Part shown: positions 36,901-42,205 of the stretch, piece after piece
Position numbering within the stretch: the first letter of the stretch is position 1
Layout of the letters: each line of letters begins with the position of its first letter
NCBI GenBank assembly: GCA_964017045.1
Contig: OZ024809.1
Span: 24,675,618-24,739,617, forward strand
Reading direction: 5' to 3'
DNA: 64,000 nucleotides
Source of the DNA: Omphiscola glabra
Lineage: Eukaryota > Mollusca > Gastropoda > Lymnaeidae
Translations under genes and position numbers: made by a program
Notes under the pieces: model-generated
Told to the model about the DNA's origin: nothing
The model's database searches: none
What the model saw: only the letters and a program-made list of their open reading frames with translations

Positions 36901-39107
36901 TAAAAAAAATATCTACATTTTTTGTGGAAACACGTAACTTTTTACGGACTTTTGGAGACAATTCATTATAGGTTACATTTTTACATTCATTATAGGTTAC
37001 ATTTTTACACACAATTCATTAAAGGTTACATTTTTACAGACAATTCATTATAGGTTACACTTTTACAGACAATTCTTTATAGATTACATTTTTACAGACA
37101 ATTCATTATAAGTTACATTTTTACACACAATTAATTATAGATTACATTTTTACGGACTATTCATTAAAGATTACATTTTTACGGACGATTCATTATAGAT
37201 TACATTTTTACGGACGATTCATTATAGATTACATTTTTACGGACTATTCATTATAGATTACATTTTTATGGGCTGTCCGTAAATTTAGGGACTGTGCGCA
37301 AACCATTCTAATTACCGTCCCTTCTAATCCTTGTCAAGTAATAACGACTGCTTGCATTGAGGCAACTGCTAGGTCTTGCTTGTGTGCACTCTGCATGACT
37401 GTTTGAGGCAACTGCTAGGTCTTGCTTGTGTGCACTCTGCATGACTTTTTTAGGCAACTGCTGCGTCTTGCTTGTGTGCACTCTGCATGACTTTTTGAGG
37501 CAACTGCTACGTTTTGCTTGTGTGCACCCTGCATGACTTTTTGAGGCAACTGCTACGTTTTGATTTTGTGCACTCTGCTTGAACTTTTGAAGCAACTGCT
37601 ACGTTTTGCTTGTGTGCACTCTGCATTTAAAGATGATGGTTTAGTTTTTTTTTGGCAAAACACAACTTTGGGCTCTTTAAATATTCGAGGCTCTTTGCAA
37701 CCGCAGCCGTTGCAGAGATCAACGCGAAATCTGTGCCTTCATGTTAAACTATTGCAACATAATCTTGAATTTTGGTACTTCTTGTTAAATTACTTGTGAA
37801 CTTGCCATATCGAATACTTTAAATTACAAGTTAAACTTGGAAAATGTCATGACCCATTAGGTAAAGTCACCTCCAGAATGAAGTAGAGAATAAAGTTTCT
37901 TTGTTTAATGTTAACTCTTAATTTTATTTATGTAATTGCAGTGGCGTAGGAATGGGGTGCAGAGAGGGGCGATTTAGCCCGGGCGACAATTTTTCTCTTT
38001 ATATGGAGGGACGGAGTTTTCGGAATACTGTAGAGATTTTTTCATGTAAGGTGGCGGCAAAAGCCTAACTACACAACTGTATACATGTATTTAAATCTAA
38101 CCTATCCCCAGACCGGTAATCTGAAAATGGCCAACAAGCTGTACGACCGTTACATGAGGACCTACGACAGCCTCACGCACATGACACCAGAGACCCAGGG
38201 GCAGAAGGCCTTACATAAACATATCAAGCAGGTAAAATTAAGTTGATGTAGTTAGATGTGGGCTCAACGGGTGAGAGACAAAGCCTTATTGGATCCCACT
38301 CTTGGGTTGTTAAAAATGAGAACTCGCAAAGTTAATAATTTTAAGTATAAGATAATCATTAAAAAGTATCACATTTAATAATTGTGCTAAAAACATTTTC
38401 TTTCAGTTTTAAAATAATCCATATTTGGTTAGGATAAAACTGTCACAATAACATTCTGAAACTAAGCTTATTTCCTGGCTCGTTTAAGTTCCCGAGGGGA
38501 CAGAACTGTTAAAAAAGGGAAGTAATACGACTAGATTTTTAAGTAACTAAATGTCATCCATAATAAATATTATATTATAGGTTGGTAGTCTATCTGCCAG
38601 TTTACCTTTCATGAAATAAATTAACAATCTTCATTTTACTCTCATAAATACATGGGTCATCTGTAATAAAACGTTCATGAAATTTGTGAATTTTCTCCCA
38701 TTCAATGCCCATTGCATCGTATAACCATCCTTCCATTTCATGGAAAACAATTCAGTACAACTGTCTATGTATAATACGGGCCGTGTCTCATTTCTATCAA
38801 TTCAACTTATCCATCAATTAAATCCATCAATTCAATTCAATCTATTTATTCAATTTATTTATCAATTCAATTTATGAATTCAGTACAACTCTCCAATTCT
38901 ATTTAGGCCATGAATGATTTCTATTAATTTAACCACCCTTCAATTCAATATATCTGTCAATTCAATTCAATCTATCTATAAATTCAGAACAACTCTCTAT
39001 GTTTTTTATAGGCCATGTATGAATTCTATCTGAAGAGGAGAAGTCAGCTGAGATCTTCGCTTCGACGCCGGGACTCATGTCTTAGTTTGAATACTGACCT
39101 TCGCTGA
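2842..39107 (+). CDS. Tandem FYVE-like zinc-finger protein, 796 aa, 11 coding exons (gene span)
   Basis: I assembled this gene by hand. The exons are 2842-3960, 4416-4551, 5131-5245, 20382-20466, 21203-21363, 27633-27744, 28420-28626, 29489-29653, 36435-36509, 38112-38231 and 39012-39107. All ten introns are GT-AG, phases agree throughout, and the total is exactly 796 codons plus TGA. Residues 1-373 are low-complexity Pro/Ser-rich (polyproline about 178-205, acidic patch about 317-340). FYVE-like finger 1 uses the Cys pairs 439/442, 455/458, 463/466 and 487/490. Finger 2 uses 586/589, 602/605, 610/613 and 660/663. The spacing C-X2-C-X12-C-X2-C-X4-C-X2-C is identical in both. Charged, probably coiled-coil helices follow (about 541-560 and 664-700), and the tail is basic (about 773-785). 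Neither finger has the R(R/K)HHCR motif of PI3P-binding FYVE domains. Rab-effector fingers (rabphilin, Spire) have comparable non-canonical FYVE folds, so a membrane-traffic role is a guess. I do not recognise the family. Confidence 0.82.
4416..4551 (+). CDS. Exon 2 (residues 374-418 and first base of 419)
   Basis: The acceptor is TTTCTCGCAG and the donor GTCAGT, phase 1. It encodes a segment with PPELDSIRNRSMSLADVI just before finger 1. A short helix ahead of a FYVE-like finger recalls the Rab-binding helix of rabphilin-type domains or the Spir box, but the sequence match is weak. Confidence 0.75.
5131..5245 (+). CDS. Exon 3: first half of FYVE-like finger 1
   Basis: The acceptor GGTCAAG completes Val419 and the donor is GTAAGC, phase 2. 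It encodes CSQCGRPFGILSARYICA, that is zinc ligands 1-3 of finger 1. An alternative acceptor at ACAAAG (5137) would be out of phase. Confidence 0.82.
5246..6060. other. Start of intron 3, no feature seen
   Basis: AT-rich sequence with short homopolymers. A near-duplicate of about 25 bp (ATCATGGTACCA) occurs at 5460-5510. No gene is supported. Intron 3 as a whole spans 5246-20381. Confidence 0.4.
6062..7042. repeat. 28-bp minisatellite with higher-order units
   Basis: The core unit is GGGCTGGTCTAACTGTTGTG followed by TGTTTGGT (28 bp). Between 6240 and 6740, blocks of near-perfect units alternate with a divergent doublet (GATGGGTTGATTGGGCTTG) that recurs near 6400, 6600 and 6680, a higher-order repeat. 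The array resumes at 8991, so the element at 7043-8990 was inserted into it. Confidence 0.92.
7425..7703. repeat. 29-bp minisatellite, about 9 copies
   Basis: The unit GCACACATGAAGCCACAGAC plus ACACAGATC recurs at 7501, 7530 and 7559, a 29-bp period. It has no spacers, so it is not a CRISPR array. It opens three overlapping minus-strand frames of a Cys/Val-rich pattern that are artefacts. Confidence 0.92.
7852..8374 (-). pseudogene. hAT-like transposase remnant (weak)
   Basis: Minus-strand open pieces at 8374-8117 and 8055-7852 read like hAT or ZMYM1-type transposase. One contains a LECIDRFHSE segment resembling the region before the C-terminal dimerisation domain. No catalytic residues can be placed and frames are broken. 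Assignment rests mostly on the TIRs around it. Confidence 0.4.
8991..9225. repeat. Continuation of the 28-bp minisatellite
   Basis: The same GCTGGTTTAACTGTTGTGTG phrase as at 6062-7042, more diverged, continues right of the hAT-like insertion. Confidence 0.85.
9426..9692. repeat. 18-bp minisatellite, about 14 copies
   Basis: The unit is TTGACTTGAGTAGCGGCC. Because the period is a multiple of three it gives long open frames on both strands (LDLSSG and LLKSRP repeats). Nothing suggests these are translated. Confidence 0.93.
9707..9893. mobile_element. hAT-type MITE (187 bp)
   Basis: It starts CAGGGCCGACCC and ends GGCCGGCCCTG, a TIR of about 12 bp. The flanking octamers CCCACAGA and CCCGCAGA match at 7 of 8. 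The ends are GC-rich and the centre AT-rich, and it has no coding capacity. Confidence 0.85.
10130..11784 (+). mobile_element. Copy 1 of the hAT family with TIR CAGNGTTTCTTTCAG (5' part)
   Basis: It begins CATGGTTTCTTTCAGGCATAC and stays alignable by eye with 13569-14875. Shared blocks include GTCGCTTGACTTTTTGT (11638/14731) and a CCATGCAGCT...GGGTTGCA block (11761/14851). At 11785 it is interrupted by an inverted partial copy. No transposase is recognisable. Confidence 0.7.
11785..12900 (-). mobile_element. Inverted partial copy of the same hAT family
   Basis: CAGTGTTTCTTTCAGACA at 11785 is the reverse complement of the right terminus at 17198-17215. Following blocks (TGTCATTTTTTTCTTTA near 12080) match the reverse complement of about 16800-16980. 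The far end is not clear. It also contains a CAGAGGCGTGACTAGGGG motif at about 11869. Confidence 0.6.
12901..13568. other. Intron 3 sequence, no feature seen
   Basis: AT-rich with a G run near 13092. The last 8 bases (13561-13568, ATACGAAC) are the left target duplication of the next element. Confidence 0.4.
13569..17215 (+). mobile_element. hAT element (3.65 kb) with perfect 8-bp TSD and internal LINE fragment
   Basis: The left end is CAGGGTTTCTTTCAGG and the right end CTGAAAGAAACACTG, a 15-bp TIR with one mismatch. ATACGAAC lies immediately outside both ends (13561-13568 and 17216-17223), a perfect 8-bp target duplication. The interior is a decayed AT-rich left arm (to about 14880), a unique block, a LINE remnant (15177-16325) and a right arm. 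No transposase remains, so the element must have moved in trans. Confidence 0.85.
15177..16325 (-). pseudogene. RTE/jockey-type LINE reverse transcriptase remnant, copy A
   Basis: On the minus strand, pieces of one LINE run in order. An RT segment (16288-16082) reads EFGAPNKLTRLIHMTMDN followed by NQGLRQG. A YTDD version of the catalytic YADD box lies near 15980. The C-terminal tail (15425-15177) contains RLTGRPRLRWIDDVENDL and LGVRTRRSKAMDRSEW, a hallmark of invertebrate endonuclease-reverse transcriptases. Frameshifts and stops separate the pieces. The endonuclease is absent. It lies inside the hAT element and has a paralogue at 18160-19157. Confidence 0.85.
17216..17880. other. Intron 3 sequence between hAT copies
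   Basis: Begins with the right target duplication. AT-rich, then a palindromic-looking CCGAAACCGAAGCCGAAATT block (about 17820-17880) that is also seen in degraded form near 12790. No gene is supported. Confidence 0.4.
18160..19157 (-). pseudogene. RTE/jockey-type LINE reverse transcriptase remnant, copy B
   Basis: This is a paralogue of copy A. The minus strand encodes FERVATFKYLGVTINEHN and ITAGNRSFFSLQKLLGS (RT thumb region, 18690-18436) and, near 18780, a YADD box in the context LVYADDIAQ. The catalytic box is intact here but TDD in copy A. The coding sequence is broken by frameshifts. Confidence 0.82.
19165..19528 (+). mobile_element. tRNA-derived SINE, full length (364 bp)
   Basis: The head looks like a class II (Leu/Ser-like) tRNA. 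Box A TGGCCGAGTGGTC lies at 19175-19187 and box B GGTTCAATCC at 19213-19222. The body contains AACCCGGAGATGGGGAGATG and ACGCGCTTCGAGCCTTTGGG, the latter with a GAAGCG/CGCTTC stem, and the tail is (ATT)n. TTGTATT flanks both ends (19158-19164 and 19529-19535). The empty site survives in paralogue A near 16310-16316. Related pieces lie at 31453, 40125, 44195 and 20178. Confidence 0.92.
20178..20225 (-). mobile_element. Short SINE fragment
   Basis: Reverse complement of the SINE middle (CAAGCAAAAA...CCACC...GGTGGATGGGACT region), degraded. Confidence 0.5.
20382..20466 (+). CDS. Exon 4: middle of FYVE-like finger 1
   Basis: The acceptor TATTTTACAG completes Ser457. The exon encodes CKKSFCDGCIQLCYDTL, zinc ligands 4-6, and ends with Leu-Arg at the donor GTCAGT, phase 0. 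An alternative donor GTTAAG a few bases earlier would break the frame into exon 5. Intron 3 before it is 15.1 kb. Confidence 0.8.
20645..20885. repeat. Imperfect TCATTCACTTACT-type tandem repeat
   Basis: Degenerate units of about 12-28 bp built from CTCATTCACTTACTTCCTCC. It gives Ser/Leu/His-rich open frames that are not genes. Confidence 0.8.
21203..21363 (+). CDS. Exon 5: last ligand pair of finger 1 and linker
   Basis: The acceptor is TTATGTCCTAG and the donor GTAAGT, phase 2. It begins ICGACREEVDRQSCRG, giving zinc ligands 7 and 8, then a basic helical linker (LWSEFLRLRTAVRAEHGK). Confidence 0.82.
21364..22120. other. Start of intron 5; poly-G tract
   Basis: Contains an uninterrupted run of about 20 G at about 21565-21584 and otherwise unremarkable AT-rich sequence. 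Intron 5 spans 21364-27632. Confidence 0.5.
22121..22282 (-). mobile_element. hAT-type MITE (162 bp), same family as 451-634
   Basis: It starts CAGTGGTAGGCAAACCC and ends GCCGACAACTG. Its reverse complement shares GCGAGTGCGGCT and GCCACAAATCGG-like blocks with 451-634. The flanks AGTTACAG and AGTTAGCG match at 6 of 8. Confidence 0.8.
22283..24088. other. Intron 5 sequence, no gene seen
   Basis: AT-rich. Around 22788-22945, CACACGATCAAATTTCGCGTCAAAT and ATTTGATCGTGTGAACCGAC face each other as an inverted pair about 160 bp apart, perhaps another MITE. Nothing else stands out. Confidence 0.4.
24089..24245. mobile_element. MITE with GGCGTAGCTAGG-type TIRs
   Basis: The left end is CAGTAGCGTAGTAATGG. 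The right end reads, in reverse complement, TAGTGGCGTAGCGAGGGC. The family resembles the element at 7043-8990. The flanking octamers do not match well. Confidence 0.6.
24411..25590. repeat. Dispersed 1.15-kb repeat, copy R1
   Basis: Aligns by eye along its length with 56363-57520 and, in its second half, with 43497-44480. Shared landmarks include ATAGTTATTTTCTATT, ACGGAAATCGAATAAA, AATCACATTTAT and CACTTATCACT. It has no coding capacity and no clear terminal repeats. Confidence 0.75.
25606..25884. repeat. GATA/GGTA/GGAT microsatellite
   Basis: Tetranucleotide repeats (GATA, GGAT, GGTA). The minus-strand Ser/Thr/Tyr/Leu-rich open frame over it is an artefact. Confidence 0.95.
25887..26041. 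mobile_element. MITE (155 bp) inside the microsatellite, TA flanks
   Basis: The left end CAGACCTGTTTACTCTTACG and the reverse complement of the right end, CAGACTTGTTTACCCTCAAA, are inverted repeats of about 40 bp. TA on both sides suggests a Tc1/mariner-type target. Confidence 0.8.
26042..26672. repeat. GGTA then GACA/GAGA microsatellite
   Basis: GGTA/GATA units to about 26190, then about 480 bp of GACAGACAGAGA-type repeats. The minus-strand (CLSVSLS)n open frames here are artefacts. Confidence 0.95.
26723..27428 (+). mobile_element. Short Helitron with helicase C-terminal remnant
   Basis: It begins A|TCTATACATATAAT and ends CGGGTTCTCGCTAG|T, the 5' TC and 3' CTAG ends of Helitrons at an A^T target. 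The interior repeats phrases found throughout 49234-62520 (GAGCTATATAAATATAATT, TACCATTCATCCGATTGCGA). Near the 3' end it retains the end of a Pif1-type helicase. Confidence 0.85.
27223..27335 (+). pseudogene. Helitron Rep/helicase C-terminus
   Basis: The frame reads LTFENTCFSRGQLYVACSRV followed by EKTSNLFVYALDGKK and a stop. The F-x-G-Q-L-Y-V-A-x-S-R motif is the conserved motif VI region of Pif1-type helicases at the end of Helitron proteins. Only the last 35-40 residues remain. Confidence 0.9.
27633..27744 (+). CDS. Exon 6: helical linker between the two fingers
   Basis: Found by phase matching. The acceptor GGTTACAGAG completes Ile539, and the exon then reads LCLQFMTELQHQLERQSKNS and on to Lys at the donor GTGACA, phase 0. 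The acceptor two bases earlier would give a stop, and without this exon exons 5 and 7 are out of phase. It is the least certain exon. Confidence 0.68.
27745..28419. other. Intron 6, no feature seen
   Basis: A G-rich patch at 27870-27905; otherwise nothing recognised. Confidence 0.4.
28420..28626 (+). CDS. Exon 7: FYVE-like finger 2, ligands 1-6
   Basis: The acceptor is CCTCACAG with a second in-frame AG three bases on (CAGCAG), so residue Gln577 may be optional. The exon encodes CQSCRRPLSVLTDIRDCALC followed by DKPFCMMC. The 12-residue loop matches that of finger 1. The donor is GTAAGC, phase 0. Confidence 0.87.
28938..29200 (-). pseudogene. LINE reverse-transcriptase C-terminal fragment (CR1/L2-like)
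   Basis: The minus strand reads HKIMSLVYSCINGSAPEYL, KELISKHF and ALKLWNSLPQFF, the conserved C-terminal end of CR1/L2-type LINE ORF2 proteins (C-x-N-x-x-A-P-x-Y-L then LWNSLP). No catalytic box is present; it is a 5'-truncated remnant within intron 7. Confidence 0.85.
29295..29412. repeat. About 24-bp tandem repeat, 5 copies
   Basis: Units of GCTGTAATTTTATACCCAGG with variation, just upstream of exon 8. Confidence 0.8.
29489..29653 (+). CDS. Exon 8: last ligand pair of finger 2 and coiled coil
   Basis: The acceptor is GATTCCAG and the donor GTAAGT, phase 0 at both ends. It encodes ETYRICGDCEDLVGRNAK, then a heptad-rich helix (FNNKIVEVEQEMFDLQRQI). A zinc finger leading straight into a coiled coil resembles Rab effectors such as rabenosyn, but identity is not obvious. 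Confidence 0.87.
29960..30089. repeat. Left part of degenerate TTGAGTGGTTCTCAA array
   Basis: The phrase TATTGAGTTGTTCTCAATAT here matches the array at 34210-35260, so the LINE at 30090-34205 lies inside this array. Confidence 0.55.
30755..31604 (+). mobile_element. L2/CR1-like LINE insert with internal deletion
   Basis: Inserted in the opposite direction inside the larger LINE. The left part opens a frame (30992-31246) whose middle reads VVLGNVGSLRNRMDDVGCF and LMCLTETWLNETLPDSAV, the start of an apurinic-type endonuclease domain. The right part (31453-31604) shares the SINE 3' half and ends in an (ATT)n tail. The RT is missing, so it is a deletion derivative or two joined pieces. Confidence 0.7.
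31453..31604 (+). repeat. 3' half of the SINE/LINE tail family
   Basis: AACCCGGAGATGGGGAGATG, ACGCGCTTCGAGCC, GATGAAGCGTG and (ATT)n, as in the SINE at 19165-19528 but without its tRNA head. Confidence 0.85.
34210..35260. repeat. Degenerate array of 110-180-bp units
   Basis: The phrase TTGAGTGGTTCTCAA followed by a GGGTCACTAGTCNTAAGG-like block recurs about eight times (near 34270, 34450, 34565, 34695, 34770, 35040, 35155, 35215). A G run of 18 lies at 34586-34603. Confidence 0.65.
35395..35599 (+). mobile_element. SPIN-type hAT element, non-autonomous (205 bp), perfect TSD
   Basis: It starts CAGCGGTGCACAACCTGTG and ends GATTGAGAACCACTG. Inside are TCGCGACCCCTTTGGGGGTC, AAACACATAT, GGGGGTCGCCACAACATGA and TATTAAAGGGTCGTGGCATT, in the order known for the SPIN (Space Invader) hAT family of tetrapods. 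CTGTACAC lies on both sides (35387-35394 and 35600-35607), a perfect 8-bp target duplication. It has no coding capacity. Confidence 0.93.
35805..35960. repeat. 41-bp tandem repeat, about 4 copies
   Basis: TCAGTTGGCCACTTTATCTC recurs at 35821, 35862, 35903 and 35944 with a 41-bp period. Confidence 0.9.
35961..36434. other. End of intron 8, no feature seen
   Basis: AT-rich with nothing recognised; ends in the exon 9 acceptor ATTCACAG. Confidence 0.4.
36435..36509 (+). CDS. Exon 9 (residues 701-725)
   Basis: The acceptor is TATTCACAG and the donor GTATGT, phase 0. It encodes a 25-residue linker with RSRSAMS, a possible basophilic kinase site (inference). Confidence 0.78.
36945..37272. repeat. 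29-bp minisatellite, about 11 copies
   Basis: The unit is ATTCATTATAGATTACATTT plus TTACGGACG. Units abut, with no spacers. Confidence 0.9.
37355..37630. repeat. 46-bp minisatellite, 6 copies
   Basis: GGCAACTGCT recurs at 37361, 37407, 37453 and 37499, a 46-bp period; the unit includes TGCTTGTGTGCACTCTGCAT. Confidence 0.92.
37939..38079. mobile_element. MITE ending about 30 bp before the exon 10 splice site
   Basis: The left end is CAGTGGCGTAGGAATGGGG and the right end, in reverse complement, CAGTTGTGTAGTTAGGC. It belongs to the GGCGTAGCTAGG group. The flanks match at only 5 of 8. Exon 10 starts at 38112. Confidence 0.6.
38112..38231 (+). CDS. Exon 10 (residues 726-765)
   Basis: The acceptor is CCTATCCCCAG and the donor GTAAAA, phase 0. 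It encodes a helical segment with MANKLYDRYMRTYDSL and LHKHIKQ. Confidence 0.83.
38790..39003. repeat. Simple repeat, TCAATTCAATTCAATCTATT
   Basis: Imperfect repeats of CAATTCAATT/CAATCTATC directly upstream of exon 11. Confidence 0.75.
39012..39107 (+). CDS. Exon 11: C-terminus (residues 766-796) and stop
   Basis: The acceptor is TTTTTTATAG. It encodes AMYEFYLKRRSQLRSSLRRR, then a short Ser-rich end, and stops at TGA 39105-39107. The basic cluster could contact acidic membranes or be a nuclear signal; this is inference. Confidence 0.85.
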   Translation, partial: AMYEFYLKRRSQLRSSLRRRDSCLSLNTDLR

Positions 39108-39600
39108 CAAGGCAACACCCACCCCCTCAAAAAAAACACCAACAAAATATCAACAGTTGTTATTATAGGATATGACTTATAAGTCTATTTGAGGATAGGA
39201 TCCAATAACCAGCGGCAGACAACACATTCTCTAGTAACCAGGACTGAGTTGCTAGACAGGTATCTTGACAGTTACCACTCTTAAATAGCGACTTCGATAA
39301 AGATTGCGTCGTTTTCTTGAGACGGAAAGAAATGAATATTTATTTTTAGAGAAAGACGCTGTGACGTGAAGAAGTCCAAATCTTGGCAGCGCCACTGTCA
39401 CGTTTGATCCTATTTTAAAAAATGGTATCGTTGTCTTCAGCGTGACATGTTCATGTCTAAACTTTATCGAAAATGTGTATCCGTTAATTCATAGTTCTCA
39501 AGAATGAAGTGTGAAGATTAAGTAACGTGTTGAAAAGTTAATAATAGCACTAAAATCATTTCAATATTGTTAAATTAGAATGTCTCCCATGGTTTCTAGC

Positions 39601-39780
39601 AGAGGCGTAGCTAGAGTTTGTATCGCCTGGGGCGGGACAAGCTTTTTGTCATTAACATTCCACGAAAAAACCCTGCATGTGCCACCACTCAATATAAGAG
39701 AAATAAAAGTGCCTCCTTGGGCGGACCATCGCTTCACACACCACAGCCGACGCCAATGGTTTAAGTAAAATCTTTTTGAC
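39601..39780 (+). mobile_element. Fragment of GGCGTAGCTAGG-type element
   Basis: Starts CAGAGGCGTAGCTAGAG and contains CACTCAATATAAGAGAAATA, as in the related elements near 17130 and 20080 (inverse). The right end is not found. Confidence 0.45.
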
Positions 39781-39843
39781 TGGTTCAGTTAACCGTTGTG
39801 CCACATGACATTGCATTGGACTCATCTCGTCAATGACAGTGCC

Positions 39844-39849
39844 AATAAA
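39844..39849 (+). terminator. Candidate polyadenylation signal AATAAA
   Basis: The first AATAAA after the stop, 737 bp downstream, followed by the GT-rich GTGTTCAGTG. The implied 3' UTR contains a hAT-like terminus at about 39601. Confidence 0.4.
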
Positions 39850-40124
39850 TGTGTTCAGTGCCCGAGGATGGCAGGATGATAAGAATTTTGAAAAAGAAAA
39901 CGCAAGATGTAATCAAGCCTTTATTTCTGATCAAATAGAAAGGAAATATCCAAACTACATCGAATAATTCAATCAACTATCGACTGACATGATTTCATGA
40001 TATAATTTACAGCTATGAATAAGGAATGGGATTAAAAAATATTTATTAAAAAGTATAACTACCGAATTGTTGGAATTTTGAACTGTTGATATATTTCAGC
40101 TAGTTAATTTTTTTTTCTATTATT

Positions 40125-40262
40125 GCTGGGTGGCCGACCGGTCTAAACGGAGTCACTCCCAAGCTTGTGGACCCGAGGTCAATCCGCAGTAAAATCTTAG
40201 ACAAGCAAAAAGCAGCACCAGCCAACCGGTGGACGGGAGTCGTTAACATCTAAAAGAGAACA
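40125..40262 (+). mobile_element. SINE 5' half
   Basis: GCTGGGTGGCCGACCGGTCT (box A region) and GAGGTCAATCCGC (degraded box B), then the AGCACCAGCCAACCGGTGGA body. The 3' half is missing. Diverged from the copy at 19165. Confidence 0.8.
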
Positions 40263-40269
40263 GGGATAA

Positions 40270-40611
40270 AATTATAATATATTTGAGAGACTGCATTCAA
40301 TCCGTGTGAATGAAATAGTGGAACAATGTATGTTTAGGCTGGAAATGAAAAGACAGGACGAATTAAAGGGCATTTCAGCTAAACTCCTTCTTCAGCAGAC
40401 ACGACAAAGCATGAAACAACAAAGCATCAGAAATCCATTAAACTCTTATGAGTTAGAAGACCTTAATGTAGAAAACAAAGCGTTCTATGTTCAGAAATGG
40501 AAGCGCTTTATGTTACAGACGGAAGTTAAGTTGTTAAAAACCAAAACGTGTATTCCGCATACTTCTGTGGTGCGTACTACCCCGTCAGATACAGGATGTA
40601 TAAGTAATTAA
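40270..40611 (+). CDS. Unrecognised open frame (about 113 codons), doubtful
   Basis: Open from 40270 to the TAA at 40609-40611. It is charged and Gln/Lys-rich, with LLLQQTRQSMKQQSIRN and KAFYVQKWKRFMLQTE, and could be a terminal exon or a decayed gene. It has no clear splice acceptor, no good start codon and no recognised domain. Its composition is less AT-biased than its surroundings, the only reason to list it. Confidence 0.25.
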   Translation, partial: NYNIFERLHSIRVNEIVEQCMFRLEMKRQDELKGISAKLLLQQTRQSMKQQSIRNPLNSYELEDLNVENKAFYVQKWKRFMLQTEVKLLKTKTCIPHTSVVRTTPSDTGCISN

Positions 40612-40905
40612 ATATTATTAATGTAACATTAAAAATGTCAAACAATAAGAAATGCGATTAGAAATGGAGGGAAATTGAGGATCATTAGTAAGAGAGTATT
40701 TGATAGATTCAATATGATGATAAGCTTCCGAAAATCTGAATTGATTGGTTTCATTCTTCGCCCTCGCTGGTGTGTAAGTGCAAGAAATCAGTGACGGAAG
40801 GATACATTTGATGTGTCCTTGTGTTCATCTCCGTTGAAATGGGATGAGACCGATGATGGCTTTTTTTGTTCAATAGCACAAAGATGTTCAATGTTCGTCT
40901 CACCT

Positions 40906-41121
40906 TTATAACAAGAATGACATCTTCGGCACATAGATCACGTTGCGATCAATGCACGTGAATCCCTCCTTGATGGTAAATGTCCCCTTAGGGCAGTCAA
41001 TGTATATAGCTGAATCTAATAATAACAGAGTATTCACATCCCCTCCACTTACTGTCTTCAGACGAGTACAAAATCTATGTTCACAGTCGCCTTCGTACCG
41101 GCTCATCTCACATTGGGACTA
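40906..41121 (-). CDS. Unrecognised Cys-containing open frame, possible terminal exon
   Basis: The minus strand opens after a possible acceptor (GGTTTAG, about 41122) and runs to a stop at 40906-40908. It contains EGDCEHRFCTRLKTVSGGD and IYIDCPKGTFTIKEGFTC, which look like an extracellular disulphide pattern. No further exon was found, so it may be a relic. Confidence 0.25.
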
Positions 41122-41640
41122 AACCATTTTCAAGAAGCCATTGTAGGACTCGCCTGTAAATAGAGGCATCATTATTGTTGGTGTCACCGGGTGCGGTATA
41201 CTCATGGTATCAGCCCCCCCCCCCCACGGAATCAACCCCCATATCCGGGCATGTACCAATTAGTTCTTAACCAGATCATATATAACGGCTTATAGTATTG
41301 TTTGTCCTAAAGCAATAACAGCCATAATGAGAAAGTAGCGTTTAAAAAATGTAATACAATTTTACTGTTAAAAATTACTATCCTGGTTTTTAAAAGATGC
41401 AAACAAGTCAATCACTTCATCAAAATCAACATTCTTCACCATATCACTTTCGACACAATCAACTTTCTTCATTTATCATTTTCAACTAACACAATCGCAA
41501 GATCAGTAAGCCTGTAAAGTTACATGGCAGATCAAAATAGCTTCTTTAAAAGTACTGCATATGCTCATGTAAAAATCTAATTTAAAAAAAAAAAATTCTA
41601 TAAAAATCATGTGGGTGACCAATTCACTCAGTTGCGACCT
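41122..41640. other. Intergenic, no gene seen
   Basis: AT-rich with a C run at 41215-41226. GTGTCACCGGGTGCGG near 41180 resembles the right-end region of the hAT-like element at 8950. Confidence 0.4.
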
Positions 41641-41649
41641 ATCCGCTAG

Positions 41650-41815
41650 GGTGCGACATATCCACTCAGCGAGACCTATCCACTCAGCGAGACCTATCCA
41701 CTCAGCGAGACCTATCCACTCAGCGAGACCTATCCACTCAGCGAGACCTATCCACTCAGCGAGACCTATCCACTCAGCGAGACCTATCCACTCAGGTGCC
41801 ACTCTATACTCGGGT
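41650..41815. repeat. 18-bp minisatellite, about 9 copies
   Basis: The unit is CGAGACCTATCCACTCAG. The period is a multiple of three, giving open frames on both strands (SARPIH and AEWIGL); artefacts. Confidence 0.95.
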
Positions 41816-41989
41816 GCGACCTATCCACTCGACATCAATTTTTCTTATTGTTATTCAATGTGGAGCAGTCATTTATACGAAAAGTTGGCGAATTGTTTTC
41901 TCCCTTTGTTAAGCTTGAGCAGAGGCAATGACTTAAACCCAAACTGTTTATTTTTATTAAAGATCGCGAAGTCAATGAAAACGTTAATG

Positions 41990-42105
41990 ACGGAGTTCAT
42001 GACGTAGCTAATGACTTAGTTTATGACGTAGTTTATGACTTAGTTAATGGGGTAGATTATGAAGTAATTCATGACGTATTTCATAGCGTAGTTAATCACG
42101 ATTGC
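41990..42105. repeat. 12-bp imperfect repeat
   Basis: Units of GACGTAGTTAAT/GACTTAGTTTAT, about 9 copies. Confidence 0.8.
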
Positions 42106-42205
42106 TTTTAAGTTTTCAAGTTGCTATGGAAACATTTTCGTGATATTTATTTAACAGATATTTAATTAAATTTACGTTAAAAAATCCAAGCAACTTATCT
42201 TCCAA

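Noticed and set aside
36945..37272. CRISPR-like array of 29-bp repeats
   Set aside because: Units abut without unique spacers, and the genome is eukaryotic.
2842..39107. Assignment to Spire, rabphilin, rabenosyn or ZFYVE1
   Set aside because: No KIND or WH2 repeats, no C2 domains, no NPF repeats and no GTPase domain, and the finger motifs differ. Family left open.
41503..42007. ORFs with SARPIH and AEWIGL repeats
   Set aside because: 18-bp minisatellite artefact.
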